A program made the position numbers and the translations under genes. Under the pieces are notes generated by a model. It was given only the letters and a program-made list of their open reading frames with translations. It ran no database searches and was not told where the DNA came from. From contig JAJZNW010000070.1 in the NCBI GenBank assembly GCA_021811615.1, positions 1 through 64,000 on the forward strand: a stretch of DNA of 64,000 nucleotides, in the 5' to 3' direction. This document shows positions 54,361 through 62,900 of this stretch, in pieces (the first letter of the stretch is position 1; every line of letters starts with the position of its first letter). The stretch is from Bacteroidota bacterium (GTDB lineage: Bacteria > Bacteroidota > Ignavibacteria > Kryptoniales > JAKASW01).

Positions 54361-55670
54361 ATCCTTCGTCTCTGGCCGGGCACACTGTCGAGCTCCTCGA
54401 CAGCGTGGTGAAGAGTACACTTCCATCAGACAGGGTAATACAGGATTTCTTCAGGGGGAGGCGATACCTGGGGTCTCACGACAGAAGGTGGATCAGCGAC
54501 AAGATCTACGATATCATAAGAAATTTCATTCTTCTTCGGGATTTGTCGGAAAAGTGCGCCGCCTCGATCGGTCCACTTCGTGTTTTTTTGACACATGAGA
54601 TAATCATGGATGGAATGAATGCCGCACAGCTGGAGAGTGCTTACCCTTCGCTGATCGAGTCGTACAGACTGTCGGGCGAAAGACTGGATCTGGCAGCATG
54701 GGAGACGTGCATAAGGGGCGGTTATGATGCCGTCGCTGAGACTCGTCGCGAAGATCCGTTGTTCTATTCCTTTCCCGATTTCTTCCCGGCTCTTTTGCCG
54801 GAGAGTCTAGTAGGCGAAGGGGTCCCTATGATGAGAGCGCTCAACCATGAAGCGGGTCTCTGCATCCGCGTCGACACAAACAAAATGCCGCGCGAAGAGG
54901 CTGCGCTGAAGTTTCTAGCAGGGGGAAATCCCGCCGAAGAGACGGAGTATTCTCCGATGGGGCTGATATTGTCAAAGAGACTGAACCTCAACAATGACGA
55001 CCTTTACCGTGCCGGTGTCATTGAAGTTCAGGAGGAAGCGAGTCAACTTGTCGGTCTGCTTGTCGATCCCCGGAAGGATGAGACGATCGTCGATGCATGT
55101 GCCGGGGCGGGAGGGAAGAGCCTGGAGATAGCGGCTTTAGCCGGCGGGGATTGCAGGATATTTGCGCTGGATGTGGACGACACACGGCTCCGCAATTTGG
55201 TCGCGCGCGCAAGCAGGAACGGTTACACAAATATCTCTCCCATCAGGGTAAAGGAAGGCGATCTCGGTGAAGCCGGAAAACTCATCGGGACAGCGGATAA
55301 GGTCATCGTGGATGCGCCATGTTCGGGCAGCGGGACGATCAGGCGCAATCCTGACAAGAAATTCAGGTTAACAAAAGAATTGGTTGCTGGATACGCTCGC
55401 CATCAAAAAGAGATTCTCGAACAGTATGCGAAGCTCGTCAGGGTCGGCGGAATATTGGTGTACTCTACGTGCAGCGTTTTTTCGGAAGAAAACATCGGGG
55501 TCGTGGAATCGTTTCTGGAGTCGAGGGGGGACTTCAGCCGGGAAAATGCGGCTGACTACCTGCCGGGAGAAGAGTTTAGCAGGTTGGTTGAAAACGGTCT
55601 TTTTGCGACTTATCCGCACCGTCACAACATGGACGGATTTTTCGCGGCCGTTATGAAGCGGGTGAGCTGA
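54357..55670 (+). CDS. rsmB: RsmB-like 16S rRNA cytosine-C5 methyltransferase
   Basis: The 437-residue protein combines an N-terminal helical NusB-like part (LDSVVKSTLPSDRVIQDFFRGRRYLGSHDRRWISDKIYDI) with a NOL1/NOP2/Sun methyltransferase domain. SAM motif DACAGAGGKSLEIAA, VIVDAPCSGSGTIRRNPD (motif IV Cys) and VYSTCSVFSEEN (motif VI catalytic Cys) are all present. It probably makes m5C967 or a related rRNA mark. ATG 54357 overlaps the ppx stop (ATGA). The 3' end overlaps the convergent cysteine desulfurase gene by 20 bp. Confidence 0.88.
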   Translation: MNPSSLAGHTVELLDSVVKSTLPSDRVIQDFFRGRRYLGSHDRRWISDKIYDIIRNFILLRDLSEKCAASIGPLRVFLTHEIIMDGMNAAQLESAYPSLIESYRLSGERLDLAAWETCIRGGYDAVAETRREDPLFYSFPDFFPALLPESLVGEGVPMMRALNHEAGLCIRVDTNKMPREEAALKFLAGGNPAEETEYSPMGLILSKRLNLNNDDLYRAGVIEVQEEASQLVGLLVDPRKDETIVDACAGAGGKSLEIAALAGGDCRIFALDVDDTRLRNLVARASRNGYTNISPIRVKEGDLGEAGKLIGTADKVIVDAPCSGSGTIRRNPDKKFRLTKELVAGYARHQKEILEQYAKLVRVGGILVYSTCSVFSEENIGVVESFLESRGDFSRENAADYLPGEEFSRLVENGLFATYPHRHNMDGFFAAVMKRVS

Positions 55671-56832
55671 TCTTCTTCCGTTTGCCGATCCTGGCAACGA
55701 TCCGAACAAACGTATCTGCCGCTGTCTGAACTTCTTCCTCGCTCGTGAACCTGCCGAAAGAGAACCGGACGGTCGCATTAGTCGTCCGGTCGTCCCGTCC
55801 GAGGGCTTTTATGACATGAGACGGTTGAAGGCTGCCTGAGGAGCAAGCGGATCCGCTGGTGACCGCCACCCCTTCCAGGTCCATGTTGATGATGAGGGCT
55901 TCTCCATCTATCTCGATCTCGCTGCTGTCTATCGAAACATTCAGTATATTCGGCAGGGCGCGATCGACGGGCGAATTGAATACGACGCCGGGGACTTCGT
56001 CACCGATCCGTTTTCTGAGAAGCTTATTTAAGCTGCTTAGCCTGGCGAGCTCTTCCGGCATTTCCTGGACGGACAACTCAGCGGATTTCGCAAACCCGAC
56101 GGCGAGCGGGACGCTTTCAGTGCCCGGTCGCCTGTTGCGTTCCTGTGAACCACCATGGAAGGTGGGAACAAATTCTATCCCGCGTTTGACGTAAAGAGCG
56201 CCGATTCCTTTCGGGCCGTAGATTTTATGGGCAGTGAAGGAAGCGAGGTCGACTTCGGATTCGGCTACGCTGAAAGGGATTTTGCCGAACGACTGTACTG
56301 CATCGGTATGAAAGAAAGCTCCGGCGCCGTGGACGATCGATGCAAGCGTTTTCAGGTCCTGCGTCGAACCTATTTCGTTATTCGCATGAATTATGCTTAC
56401 GAGTAGCGTTCTGTCGGTGACAGCCTTTCTCAATTCATCGGGCGACACAAAACCGTATTCGTCGACAGGGAGGAGTGTGACATCGATCCCTTTCCGTTCG
56501 AGGTTCTTCGCTGCATGCAAAACGGCATGATGTTCGATCGAGGAGATGACGATGTGATTCCTTCCGGAGCCGGAGTGTGCGAGCACAATTCCGGTCAAGG
56601 CAGAATTGTCCGATTCAGTTCCGCCGCTCGTGAAGAAGAGCTCGGAGGGGCGCGCGCCCATGAGAGGGGCTATCGACTCGCGCGCACTTTCGAGAGCGGC
56701 TTTTGCTTCCCTTCCATATGAATGAATGCTGGAGGCATTCCCGAAAGTCTCGGTGAAAAATGGTGCCATCGCCTGTACGACTCGTTTATCCACCGGCGTC
56801 GTGGCCGTGTAATCGAGATATATCCTTCTCAT
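55651..56832 (-). CDS. iscS: Cysteine desulfurase (NifS/IscS type)
   Basis: The 393-residue PLP enzyme starts MRRIYLDYTATTPVD. PLP-binding Lys lies in SFTAHKIYGPKGIGALYV, FFTSGGTESDN, ISSIEHHAVLHA, FHTDAVQSFGKI and the catalytic Cys in TSGSACSSGSLQPSHV (a long Cys loop). It supplies sulfur for Fe-S clusters and thiolated tRNAs. Lack of an adjacent IscU/SufU leaves IscS or NifS open. It is divergent from the crp-like gene across a 214-bp region holding an 8-bp inverted repeat, and it converges with rsmB with a 20-bp overlap. Confidence 0.92.
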   Translation of the reverse strand: MRRIYLDYTATTPVDKRVVQAMAPFFTETFGNASSIHSYGREAKAALESARESIAPLMGARPSELFFTSGGTESDNSALTGIVLAHSGSGRNHIVISSIEHHAVLHAAKNLERKGIDVTLLPVDEYGFVSPDELRKAVTDRTLLVSIIHANNEIGSTQDLKTLASIVHGAGAFFHTDAVQSFGKIPFSVAESEVDLASFTAHKIYGPKGIGALYVKRGIEFVPTFHGGSQERNRRPGTESVPLAVGFAKSAELSVQEMPEELARLSSLNKLLRKRIGDEVPGVVFNSPVDRALPNILNVSIDSSEIEIDGEALIINMDLEGVAVTSGSACSSGSLQPSHVIKALGRDDRTTNATVRFSFGRFTSEEEVQTAADTFVRIVARIGKRKKISSPAS

Positions 56833-56872
56833 GTCCTTCTCTGTGAGGCCATAATCATCAGTAAATATAGAA

Positions 56873-56900
56873 CTCGCGAAGACAAGTTTTAGTTCGCGAG
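56873..56900. promoter_or_regulatory. Inverted repeat between cysteine desulfurase and crp-like gene
   Basis: CTCGCGAA (56873-56880) and TTCGCGAG (56893-56900) are exact reverse complements with a 12-bp spacer. It lies 41 bp upstream of the desulfurase ATG, within its likely promoter, and about 65 bp before the -35 box of the divergent regulator gene. It is a good operator candidate; the binding protein is unknown. Confidence 0.45.
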
Positions 56901-56965
56901 ATGTATGATTTGCCTGTGCCTACTTCGGCAACAAATTACCGGACCGATAGGCTCGCCCGGTGGCG

Positions 56966-56994
56966 TTGACTTTATGTCGGGGTGCTTCTATATT
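56966..56994 (+). promoter_or_regulatory. Sigma-70-type promoter of the Crp/Fnr-like gene
   Basis: TTGACT (56966-56971), a 17-bp spacer and TATATT (56989-56994): near-consensus boxes at ideal spacing. Transcription would begin about 57001, giving a leader of some 45 nt before ATG 57047. Confidence 0.6.
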
Positions 56995-57046
56995 TTCAGT
57001 TAGAAATCTTAGGCAGTTTTTGCTAAAGAAACGTGGGAGCCCTGGC

Positions 57047-57730
57047 ATGAGAGAAGCAATGGAGTTTCTGAAAAATGCTCCGATTTTCGAGGAGTTGGAA
57101 GAAAGAGATTTTGCCCGAATCAGTGCTTGCGGAGTAAGGAAGACTTACAAGAAGGGGGAGGTGATCCTGATGGAGGAAGAATCGGGATCGGCATTGTTCG
57201 TCATAGTAAACGGAGAAGTCAAGGTGGTCCGGGTTGGAGAAGACGGGCGTGAAGTTATTCTAGGTATACTCGGCCCGAGCGATATTTTCGGAGAGATGGC
57301 ATTACTCGACGGCGAGGCGAGGTCGGCAAGTGTCGTCGCGCTCGACGATGCGGAATTGTTCGTCATTCACCGCAAGGATTTCCTCGGACTGCTGCACGAG
57401 TACCCGAGTATAGCGATATCGCTTCTCAAGCATTTGACCCAGCGTCTCAGACGCGCGGATGCCCTGATCAAGAGTCTGTCGCTGAAGGATGCGTACCACC
57501 GGGTCGGTTATGTCCTCCTTCAGTTCGCAGATGAGAGGGGGAGGATCAAACAGGGGAAGGTAGAGATCGATAACCTTCCCGTCCAGCAGGAAATAGCTAA
57601 CATGGCGGGGACTACGAGAGAGACCGTCTCGCGTACATTCAGCAAGATGGAGAAGTTGAAGCTTCTCCAGGTGGAAGGCAATGCAGTGACGATTCTCGAT
57701 TACGATTTGTTCAGGCAGAAATTTACATGA
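57047..57730 (+). CDS. Crp/Fnr-family transcription regulator
   Basis: From ATG 57047 (GGGAG upstream) the 227-residue protein has a cyclic-nucleotide-binding-like N-domain (KGEVILMEEESGSALFVIVNGEVKVVR, GPSDIFGEMALLDGEARSASVVA), a dimerisation helix and a C-terminal winged helix (LPVQQEIANMAGTTRETVSRTFSKMEKLKLL). The PBC loop FGEMALLDGEARSA keeps Glu and Arg positions used by cAMP-binding proteins. There are no Fnr-type clustered Cys. It can read a nucleotide signal, but its target genes are unknown. The PHP gene follows at once, suggesting a small operon. Confidence 0.92.
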   Translation: MREAMEFLKNAPIFEELEERDFARISACGVRKTYKKGEVILMEEESGSALFVIVNGEVKVVRVGEDGREVILGILGPSDIFGEMALLDGEARSASVVALDDAELFVIHRKDFLGLLHEYPSIAISLLKHLTQRLRRADALIKSLSLKDAYHRVGYVLLQFADERGRIKQGKVEIDNLPVQQEIANMAGTTRETVSRTFSKMEKLKLLQVEGNAVTILDYDLFRQKFT

Positions 57731-57731
57731 T

Positions 57732-58580
57732 GTGCTTGTGGATAAAAGAACGCATTCCGATAAGATAGACTTTCACACTCATACAAATTCGTCCGATGGG
57801 GCGTTGGCAGTACGCGCTTTGATGACGAGGGCTGCCGACGCCGGGATCACGACGCTTGGGATATGCGACCACGACACGGTTCTTTCGCTGGAGGAAGGCA
57901 TTCGTTTCTCGAAAGAGTTGTCCATGACGGTTGTGCCCGGCATTGAGATTACGACCCGCTACAAGCGTTTCCAGCTTCACGTACTCGGCTACTTCATCGA
58001 TTACGAAGACAGAAGATTTCTCGCGCAGCTGACTGAACTGAGAGAAGGGCGGATTCAGCGTGCGAAGCGCATAGTAGCAAAGCTTAACGGCATAAAGATC
58101 CCGTTGAAATTCGAATCGGTGTTCGTGAAGGCCGGAGAGAACGGCGCTGTCGGACGCCCTCACATAGCGAACACTATGGTGGAGGAAGGCTTTGCCAGCA
58201 CTTACGACGAGGTGTTTGAGAAGTACATCGGTATAGGCCGTCCCGCTTACGAGGCAAATTATCCTTTCCCGCCGGATAAGGCTATATCGATGGTAGCAGC
58301 AGCCGGAGGTTTGAGTTTCCTGGCACACCCTTCTCATTACGTCAATGAGGATCTCCTGGGTTTTCTCCTGAAGAGCGGACTTGACGGGATCGAAGTCATT
58401 CACCCGTCACATTCGGAGGAGGAGACGTTATACTACTCGAAGTTTGCCGACGACCACTCGGTTCTCAAGACAGGTGGAAGCGATTTTCACGGCGGACTAA
58501 AGAATGACGATGCAAATCTCGGCAGATATGTTATCGGAAATGATTGGGTAAACGGTATGCTGGAGAAATTGCACAAGTAA
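57732..58580 (+). CDS. PHP-domain phosphoesterase (TrpH/RNase AM-like)
   Basis: The 282-residue protein starts at GTG 57732, 1 bp after the crp-like stop. Metal-binding motifs of the PHP fold are seen: DFHTHTNSSDG, ICDHDTV, VPGIEITTRY, LHVLGYFID, LAHPSHYV, EVIHPSH and GGSDFHGG. This is the pattern of TrpH/YciV-type enzymes, which hydrolyse 3',5'-nucleoside bisphosphates (pAp) or act as 5'-3' exoribonucleases on short RNAs. It is likely cotranscribed with the upstream regulator and followed by ribH. Confidence 0.88.
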   Translation: MLVDKRTHSDKIDFHTHTNSSDGALAVRALMTRAADAGITTLGICDHDTVLSLEEGIRFSKELSMTVVPGIEITTRYKRFQLHVLGYFIDYEDRRFLAQLTELREGRIQRAKRIVAKLNGIKIPLKFESVFVKAGENGAVGRPHIANTMVEEGFASTYDEVFEKYIGIGRPAYEANYPFPPDKAISMVAAAGGLSFLAHPSHYVNEDLLGFLLKSGLDGIEVIHPSHSEEETLYYSKFADDHSVLKTGGSDFHGGLKNDDANLGRYVIGNDWVNGMLEKLHK

Positions 58581-58614
58581 TTTCAGTATTCAATTTAGAA
58601 CGGAGGCAACAAGA

Positions 58615-59076
58615 TTGGTAAATCACGAAGGATCGCTCGACGGAAACGGGCTCAAGATTGCCATCATAGTGAGCAGGTTCAATAGCATCGTCACCGACCG
58701 GTTATTGTCGGGAGCGATCGATGGTTTAGTTCGCCGGGGCGTTTCGGACAAGGAGATAGATATTTACAGATGCCCCGGTGCGTTCGAGATTCCCTCGGTG
58801 GCAAAGAGAGTCATTGACACGAAGAAACACGATGCAGTAATATGTCTGGGAGCGGTGGTCCGCGGCGAGACGCCTCATTTCGACTACGTCGCAGGCGAAT
58901 CGGCGAAAGGAATAGGTCAGCTTTCGCTGGCAGCCCAGGTGCCGGTGATTTACAGCGTTCTGACGACCGATTCTATGGAACAGGCTGCCGACCGTGCCGG
59001 AGGTAAATCCGGGAACAAAGGCTTTGACGCTGCGGCAGACGCGATCGAAATGGTCAATCTTTTCAAACACATTTGA
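58615..59076 (+). CDS. ribH: 6,7-dimethyl-8-ribityllumazine synthase
   Basis: The 153-residue protein carries the lumazine synthase pattern: LKIAIIVSRFNSIVTDRLLSGAIDGL, YRCPGAFEIPSVAKR, VICLGAVVRGETPHFDYVAGE with the catalytic His, and IYSVLTTDSMEQAADRAGGKSGNKGFDAA. It catalyses the penultimate step of riboflavin synthesis and forms icosahedral or pentameric particles. The start codon is TTG at 58615, placed 8 nt after GGAGG (58602-58606); no ATG gives a better start. No other rib gene is close. Confidence 0.93.
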   Translation: MVNHEGSLDGNGLKIAIIVSRFNSIVTDRLLSGAIDGLVRRGVSDKEIDIYRCPGAFEIPSVAKRVIDTKKHDAVICLGAVVRGETPHFDYVAGESAKGIGQLSLAAQVPVIYSVLTTDSMEQAADRAGGKSGNKGFDAAADAIEMVNLFKHI

Positions 59077-59083
59077 TGGCTGG

Positions 59084-61330
59084 ATGATTCGAAGACTCTC
59101 TCTCTTTCTCCTTTCCATGGCTGTTGCATGTCCCGCATTTTCTCAGATCCCGACATGGAAGAACTACACATGCATGTATGACATTAACGGGATCGCTATC
59201 TCCGCCGGGAAAGTATGGGCAGCCACGAGCGGAGGAGTCTTTTCCTACAACCCGGCGACTGGCGGCTATTCCGAATTCACCACTACCGAAGGGCTTTCAA
59301 ACATTCAGGCGACGGCGATATGTTCCGATTCGTCAAGCCGTTTAATCGTAGGTGAAGCCGACGGTTCCATCGACGAGATGGATTCAACGGGAGCGGTGTT
59401 CAGGAGCCAGCCGGCGATAGCCAACTCGACGAAGATTTCCAAACAGGTAACGGCTCTTTCAGTTGCCGGAGATACGATTTTTGCGAGCACCAATTTCGGC
59501 GTCGTTCTGATCTCGCGGAAGACTTTCAATGTGCTTGATACTTATTCGCACTTCGATCCTGCGAAGGGTTCGATACAGTCGAACGGCGTCGCGGTGTTCG
59601 GCGGGAGAATTTACGTAGCAAGTCAATTCGGTCTGTCTTACGCTCCGAGGACGGCGATCAACCTTCGGGCTCCCGATTTATGGCAGATCTCGGATACGCT
59701 CGGGTTTGGCGCCGGCGTAAACGATCTGAAGGTCTTCGACGGTGAAATGTTCGTTGCGACGCAGAGCGGGCTGTATTATACGAGCGACGGTACGACGTTC
59801 CAGCCCGTCGCCGGGTCGCCAGGCGGTGTAATATATACTTTGACGGCGACCTCGACCCGATTGCTTGTGAACGCGGCTTCCGGGTTGTACGCCATGAGCG
59901 TGGGAAGCAATTCCTTTGAGACACTCTATTCGGGTGGCACGCAGCTCAACGGAGCGGCGGTATTTTCGGACACGCTTACTTTCGCCGCGACAGCAAACGG
60001 GATGATAATGATAGGGTCGTCGGCCCGGAATCTGTTTCCGCCTGGCCCTGCGACCAATACCGTATCGGGTCTTACAGTCGACGCGTCCGGCAATCTCTGG
60101 TGCGCGGCGAACAACACCAATCCCGACGGAGTGGCTTTCATGGAATTCAACGGGACTGACTGGATAAATTACTATAAGAGCCAGATACCGCAGCTAAAGA
60201 CAAACCAGAATGTGAAATCCATAAGCTCGGTTTGTGGAAACAGGATAATCCTGGGGACGTGGGGGTACGGAGCGCTTATGCTTTCCGGAGATACGACGAA
60301 GTATTTTGACAACACAAATTCTTCTCTCGTCGGAGAGCCGAACGCCGCGAATTTTGTCCTTGCCGGCGATGCGGCATGCGATCAGTCCGGCAACATCTGG
60401 ATGACGAACCCCCTGGCGTATAACGGGAATGTCCTGGATGTCTATTCCCCATCGGATTCTACCTGGTATTCGTTCCATGATGGATTGAGCGAGACGTCAG
60501 GATTCATACCGATAGCCATCGATGCGTACGGCGGTGTCTGGACGGGGGATGCGTTCGGAAATATCGCGAGCACGGCGTTCAACGGTTTGTTTTATTACAA
60601 CGACAACGGGACGCTAAGCAACACGTCGGATGACCAATCGTATGTTTTCAACACAAACAATTCATCCTTGCTCAGCAACCAGGTCAACTCCGTTATCGTC
60701 GACGGCGACGACCAGGTTTGGATAGGCACTGCGCTCGGTCTTGAAGTGATATTCGATCCGGACCCGACGGCGGGGTTCTACATCAGCACGATTTACTCTT
60801 TGTACGACCAGTATATCAACGACATCGATTACGATGCGCTGGATCAAAAGTGGGTCGCGACTAATACGGGCGTTTATGTGATCTCCAAGGATGGAAGCAG
60901 CATCGTGACTATTTATAATACATTGAATGGTTTCCTGCCGAGCGACAAGGTGGTATCTATCGCCTGCGATAGAAAAGACGGGATAGTGTATATGGCGACC
61001 GAATACGGTATTACGGAGTTGAAGACCGGTGTGAAACAGCCGCTTCAGAACTTCTCCAAGCTGAAGGTGTTCCCGGATCCTGCAATCCTATCGGGGTCGC
61101 AGCCGGTACAAATACATATCGTGGGTTTGGTTGCAAACAGTGACATAAAGATATTCAGTGTCGACGGAAGGCTGGTGGATCAGTTCCAGGCGCAGGGAGG
61201 AGACGTTGCGTACTGGAACGGCACCGATTTTTCGGGCAAATATCTGCCCACGGGAATTTACATAGTAGTCGCATACAGCTCCGACGGCAGTCAGAGTTCC
61301 GTCACGAAGATCGCATTGATTCACAAGTAG
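59084..61330 (+). CDS. Secreted beta-propeller protein with T9SS-type C-terminal domain
   Basis: From ATG 59084 the 748-residue protein has a signal peptide (IRRLSLFLLSMAVACPAFSQ) and repeated propeller motifs (INGIAISAGKVWAATSGGVFSYNP, FASTNFGVVLISRK, LKVFDGEMFVATQSGLYY, VWIGTALGLEVIFDP, KWVATNTGVYVISKDG), similar to two-component-regulator propeller repeats. The C-terminus (LKVFPDPAILSGSQPVQIH...IKIFSVDGRLV...YWNGTDFSGKYLPTGIYIVVAYSSDG) is a T9SS type A/FlgD-like sorting domain. It is probably exported through the outer membrane. The start just after ribH is weakly supported by an RBS. Confidence 0.82.
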   Translation: MIRRLSLFLLSMAVACPAFSQIPTWKNYTCMYDINGIAISAGKVWAATSGGVFSYNPATGGYSEFTTTEGLSNIQATAICSDSSSRLIVGEADGSIDEMDSTGAVFRSQPAIANSTKISKQVTALSVAGDTIFASTNFGVVLISRKTFNVLDTYSHFDPAKGSIQSNGVAVFGGRIYVASQFGLSYAPRTAINLRAPDLWQISDTLGFGAGVNDLKVFDGEMFVATQSGLYYTSDGTTFQPVAGSPGGVIYTLTATSTRLLVNAASGLYAMSVGSNSFETLYSGGTQLNGAAVFSDTLTFAATANGMIMIGSSARNLFPPGPATNTVSGLTVDASGNLWCAANNTNPDGVAFMEFNGTDWINYYKSQIPQLKTNQNVKSISSVCGNRIILGTWGYGALMLSGDTTKYFDNTNSSLVGEPNAANFVLAGDAACDQSGNIWMTNPLAYNGNVLDVYSPSDSTWYSFHDGLSETSGFIPIAIDAYGGVWTGDAFGNIASTAFNGLFYYNDNGTLSNTSDDQSYVFNTNNSSLLSNQVNSVIVDGDDQVWIGTALGLEVIFDPDPTAGFYISTIYSLYDQYINDIDYDALDQKWVATNTGVYVISKDGSSIVTIYNTLNGFLPSDKVVSIACDRKDGIVYMATEYGITELKTGVKQPLQNFSKLKVFPDPAILSGSQPVQIHIVGLVANSDIKIFSVDGRLVDQFQAQGGDVAYWNGTDFSGKYLPTGIYIVVAYSSDGSQSSVTKIALIHK

Positions 61331-61570
61331 CCTGTCGACCGGAAATCGATTTCCAGGCGCCCGATTCGCCGGTACTTTTTGGGGCTCGATGTTCCTACGG
61401 TGTTCACGATATCGATCTGCCGACGATGATAGGCGTCTTGTGAAACGGCTCGAAGCCGGGACTTAGTGGAGCATGAAAGACTTCTTCCCCTTGAGATGAA
61501 AACGCAACGGTCCCCAGACACTTTCGATTAGAATTGCGCAGATCATAGCTATGCCCCCGCGTGCGCTCTG

Positions 61571-61600
61571 TTGGCATTTTTCTGACGTGAAATATATATT
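61571..61600 (+). promoter_or_regulatory. Candidate promoter of the serine palmitoyltransferase-like gene
   Basis: TTGGCA (61571-61576), an 18-bp spacer and TATATT (61595-61600), or TATATA with 16 bp. Transcription would begin near 61607, just ahead of the ATG at 61610, which supports the later TTG start at 61652. Confidence 0.5.
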
Positions 61601-61610
61601 AGACCAACGA

Positions 61611-61625
61611 TGGAAACAGTTTCCA
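61611..61625 (+). promoter_or_regulatory. Palindrome at predicted transcription start
   Basis: TGGAAAC-A-GTTTCCA is a perfect 15-bp palindrome positioned at about +4 to +18 of the predicted transcript. Its place makes it a plausible repressor operator for the sphingolipid-type gene that follows. Confidence 0.4.
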
Positions 61626-61651
61626 CATCCACTAATAGGAGGCAAACTCGA

Positions 61652-62845
61652 TTGGACATATTTCAAAAGTGCAGTGATTACACGCTTGCAGACGAGGTGA
61701 AGAAGCAGGGACTCTATCCGTATTCACATGCGTTCCAGGAAAACGAGGGACCGGTAGTCATGATAGGGGGAAGGAAAGTTGTTATGGCCGGTTCCAATAA
61801 TTACCTCGGGCTGACGACGCATCCGAGAGTTCAAGAAGCGGCCAAGAAGGCCATCGAGAAGTATGGGACCGGATGCTCGGGCTCCCGGTATCTGACCGGC
61901 ACTGTCGATCTCCATATCGAGCTTGAAGAACGCCTTGCGAAGTTTATGGGCAAGGAAGCCTGCTTGACTTATTCGACAGGATTCCAGACGGCGCTCGGTG
62001 TCATTTCCACCCTGGTGGGACACGGGGATTACGTTATCTCGGATCGCGACAATCATGCCTGTATCGTCCTCGGGACGCTCATCTCGAAAGGGCAGACTGC
62101 GGAGCTTGTCCGGTACAAACACAACGACATGCAGAATTTGGAAAGCGTGATGTCGCGGCTCCCTGCGGATGCTCCGAAGCTTATAGTCTCCGACGGAGTA
62201 TTCTCGACCAGCGGAGACATAGTGGACTTGCCGGGTATGGTCGCTGTCGCGAAGAAGTACAATGCGAGAGTGATGATAGACGATGCACACTCGGTGGGTG
62301 TAATCGGGAAGGGCGGTCGAGGGACTGCCAGTTATTTCGGACTGGACAACGACGTGGATCTTGTGATGGGCACATTCTCGAAGACGTTCGCTTCACTCGG
62401 AGGATTTGTGGTCGGCAGCAGGTCCGTCATAAACTACCTCAGGCACAATTCTCCGGCTTATATCTTCAGCGCGAGCCCGACCCCTTCATCGGTGGCGGCG
62501 ACGATCGAGGCACTGAAGATATTGGAAGAAGAACCGGAACGCGTGGACAGGCTGATAAACAACGCCGACAGAGTCAGGCAGGGGCTGAAACAGCTTGGGT
62601 TCAAAGTGCACGAGAACAAGACCGCCATCATTCCGGTAATCATCGGGGACACGATGAAGACACTTCTTTTTTGGAAGAACCTGTTCGATGCGGGTGTTTA
62701 CGCCAACGCTTTCGTCCGGCCCGGTGTGCCTCCCGGCCAGGAATTGTTGAGGACCAGCTATATGGCGACTCACGAGAAGGAGCACCTCGACAGGATTGTC
62801 GAGCTTTTCGGAGTTATTGGCAAAGAGCTTGGAGTCATCGCCTGA
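61652..62845 (+). CDS. spt: Serine palmitoyltransferase-like alpha-oxoamine synthase
   Basis: From TTG 61652 (AGGAGG at 61637-61642, 9-nt spacer) the 397-residue PLP enzyme has the family blocks [79 protein letters not shown] and the PLP-Lys motif [12 protein letters not shown]. The overall pattern is closest to Bacteroidota serine palmitoyltransferase, which makes 3-ketosphinganine, rather than to KBL or BioF. A GNAT-like gene follows. ATG 61610 is an alternative but would leave almost no leader. Confidence 0.85.
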   Translation: MDIFQKCSDYTLADEVKKQGLYPYSHAFQENEGPVVMIGGRKVVMAGSNNYLGLTTHPRVQEAAKKAIEKYGTGCSGSRYLTGTVDLHIELEERLAKFMGKEACLTYSTGFQTALGVISTLVGHGDYVISDRDNHACIVLGTLISKGQTAELVRYKHNDMQNLESVMSRLPADAPKLIVSDGVFSTSGDIVDLPGMVAVAKKYNARVMIDDAHSVGVIGKGGRGTASYFGLDNDVDLVMGTFSKTFASLGGFVVGSRSVINYLRHNSPAYIFSASPTPSSVAATIEALKILEEEPERVDRLINNADRVRQGLKQLGFKVHENKTAIIPVIIGDTMKTLLFWKNLFDAGVYANAFVRPGVPPGQELLRTSYMATHEKEHLDRIVELFGVIGKELGVIA

Positions 62846-62900
62846 TAATCGGGCTTTCTACCGGAATTCCAATACTGTAGCACAAATCAGAGGAAACCAG

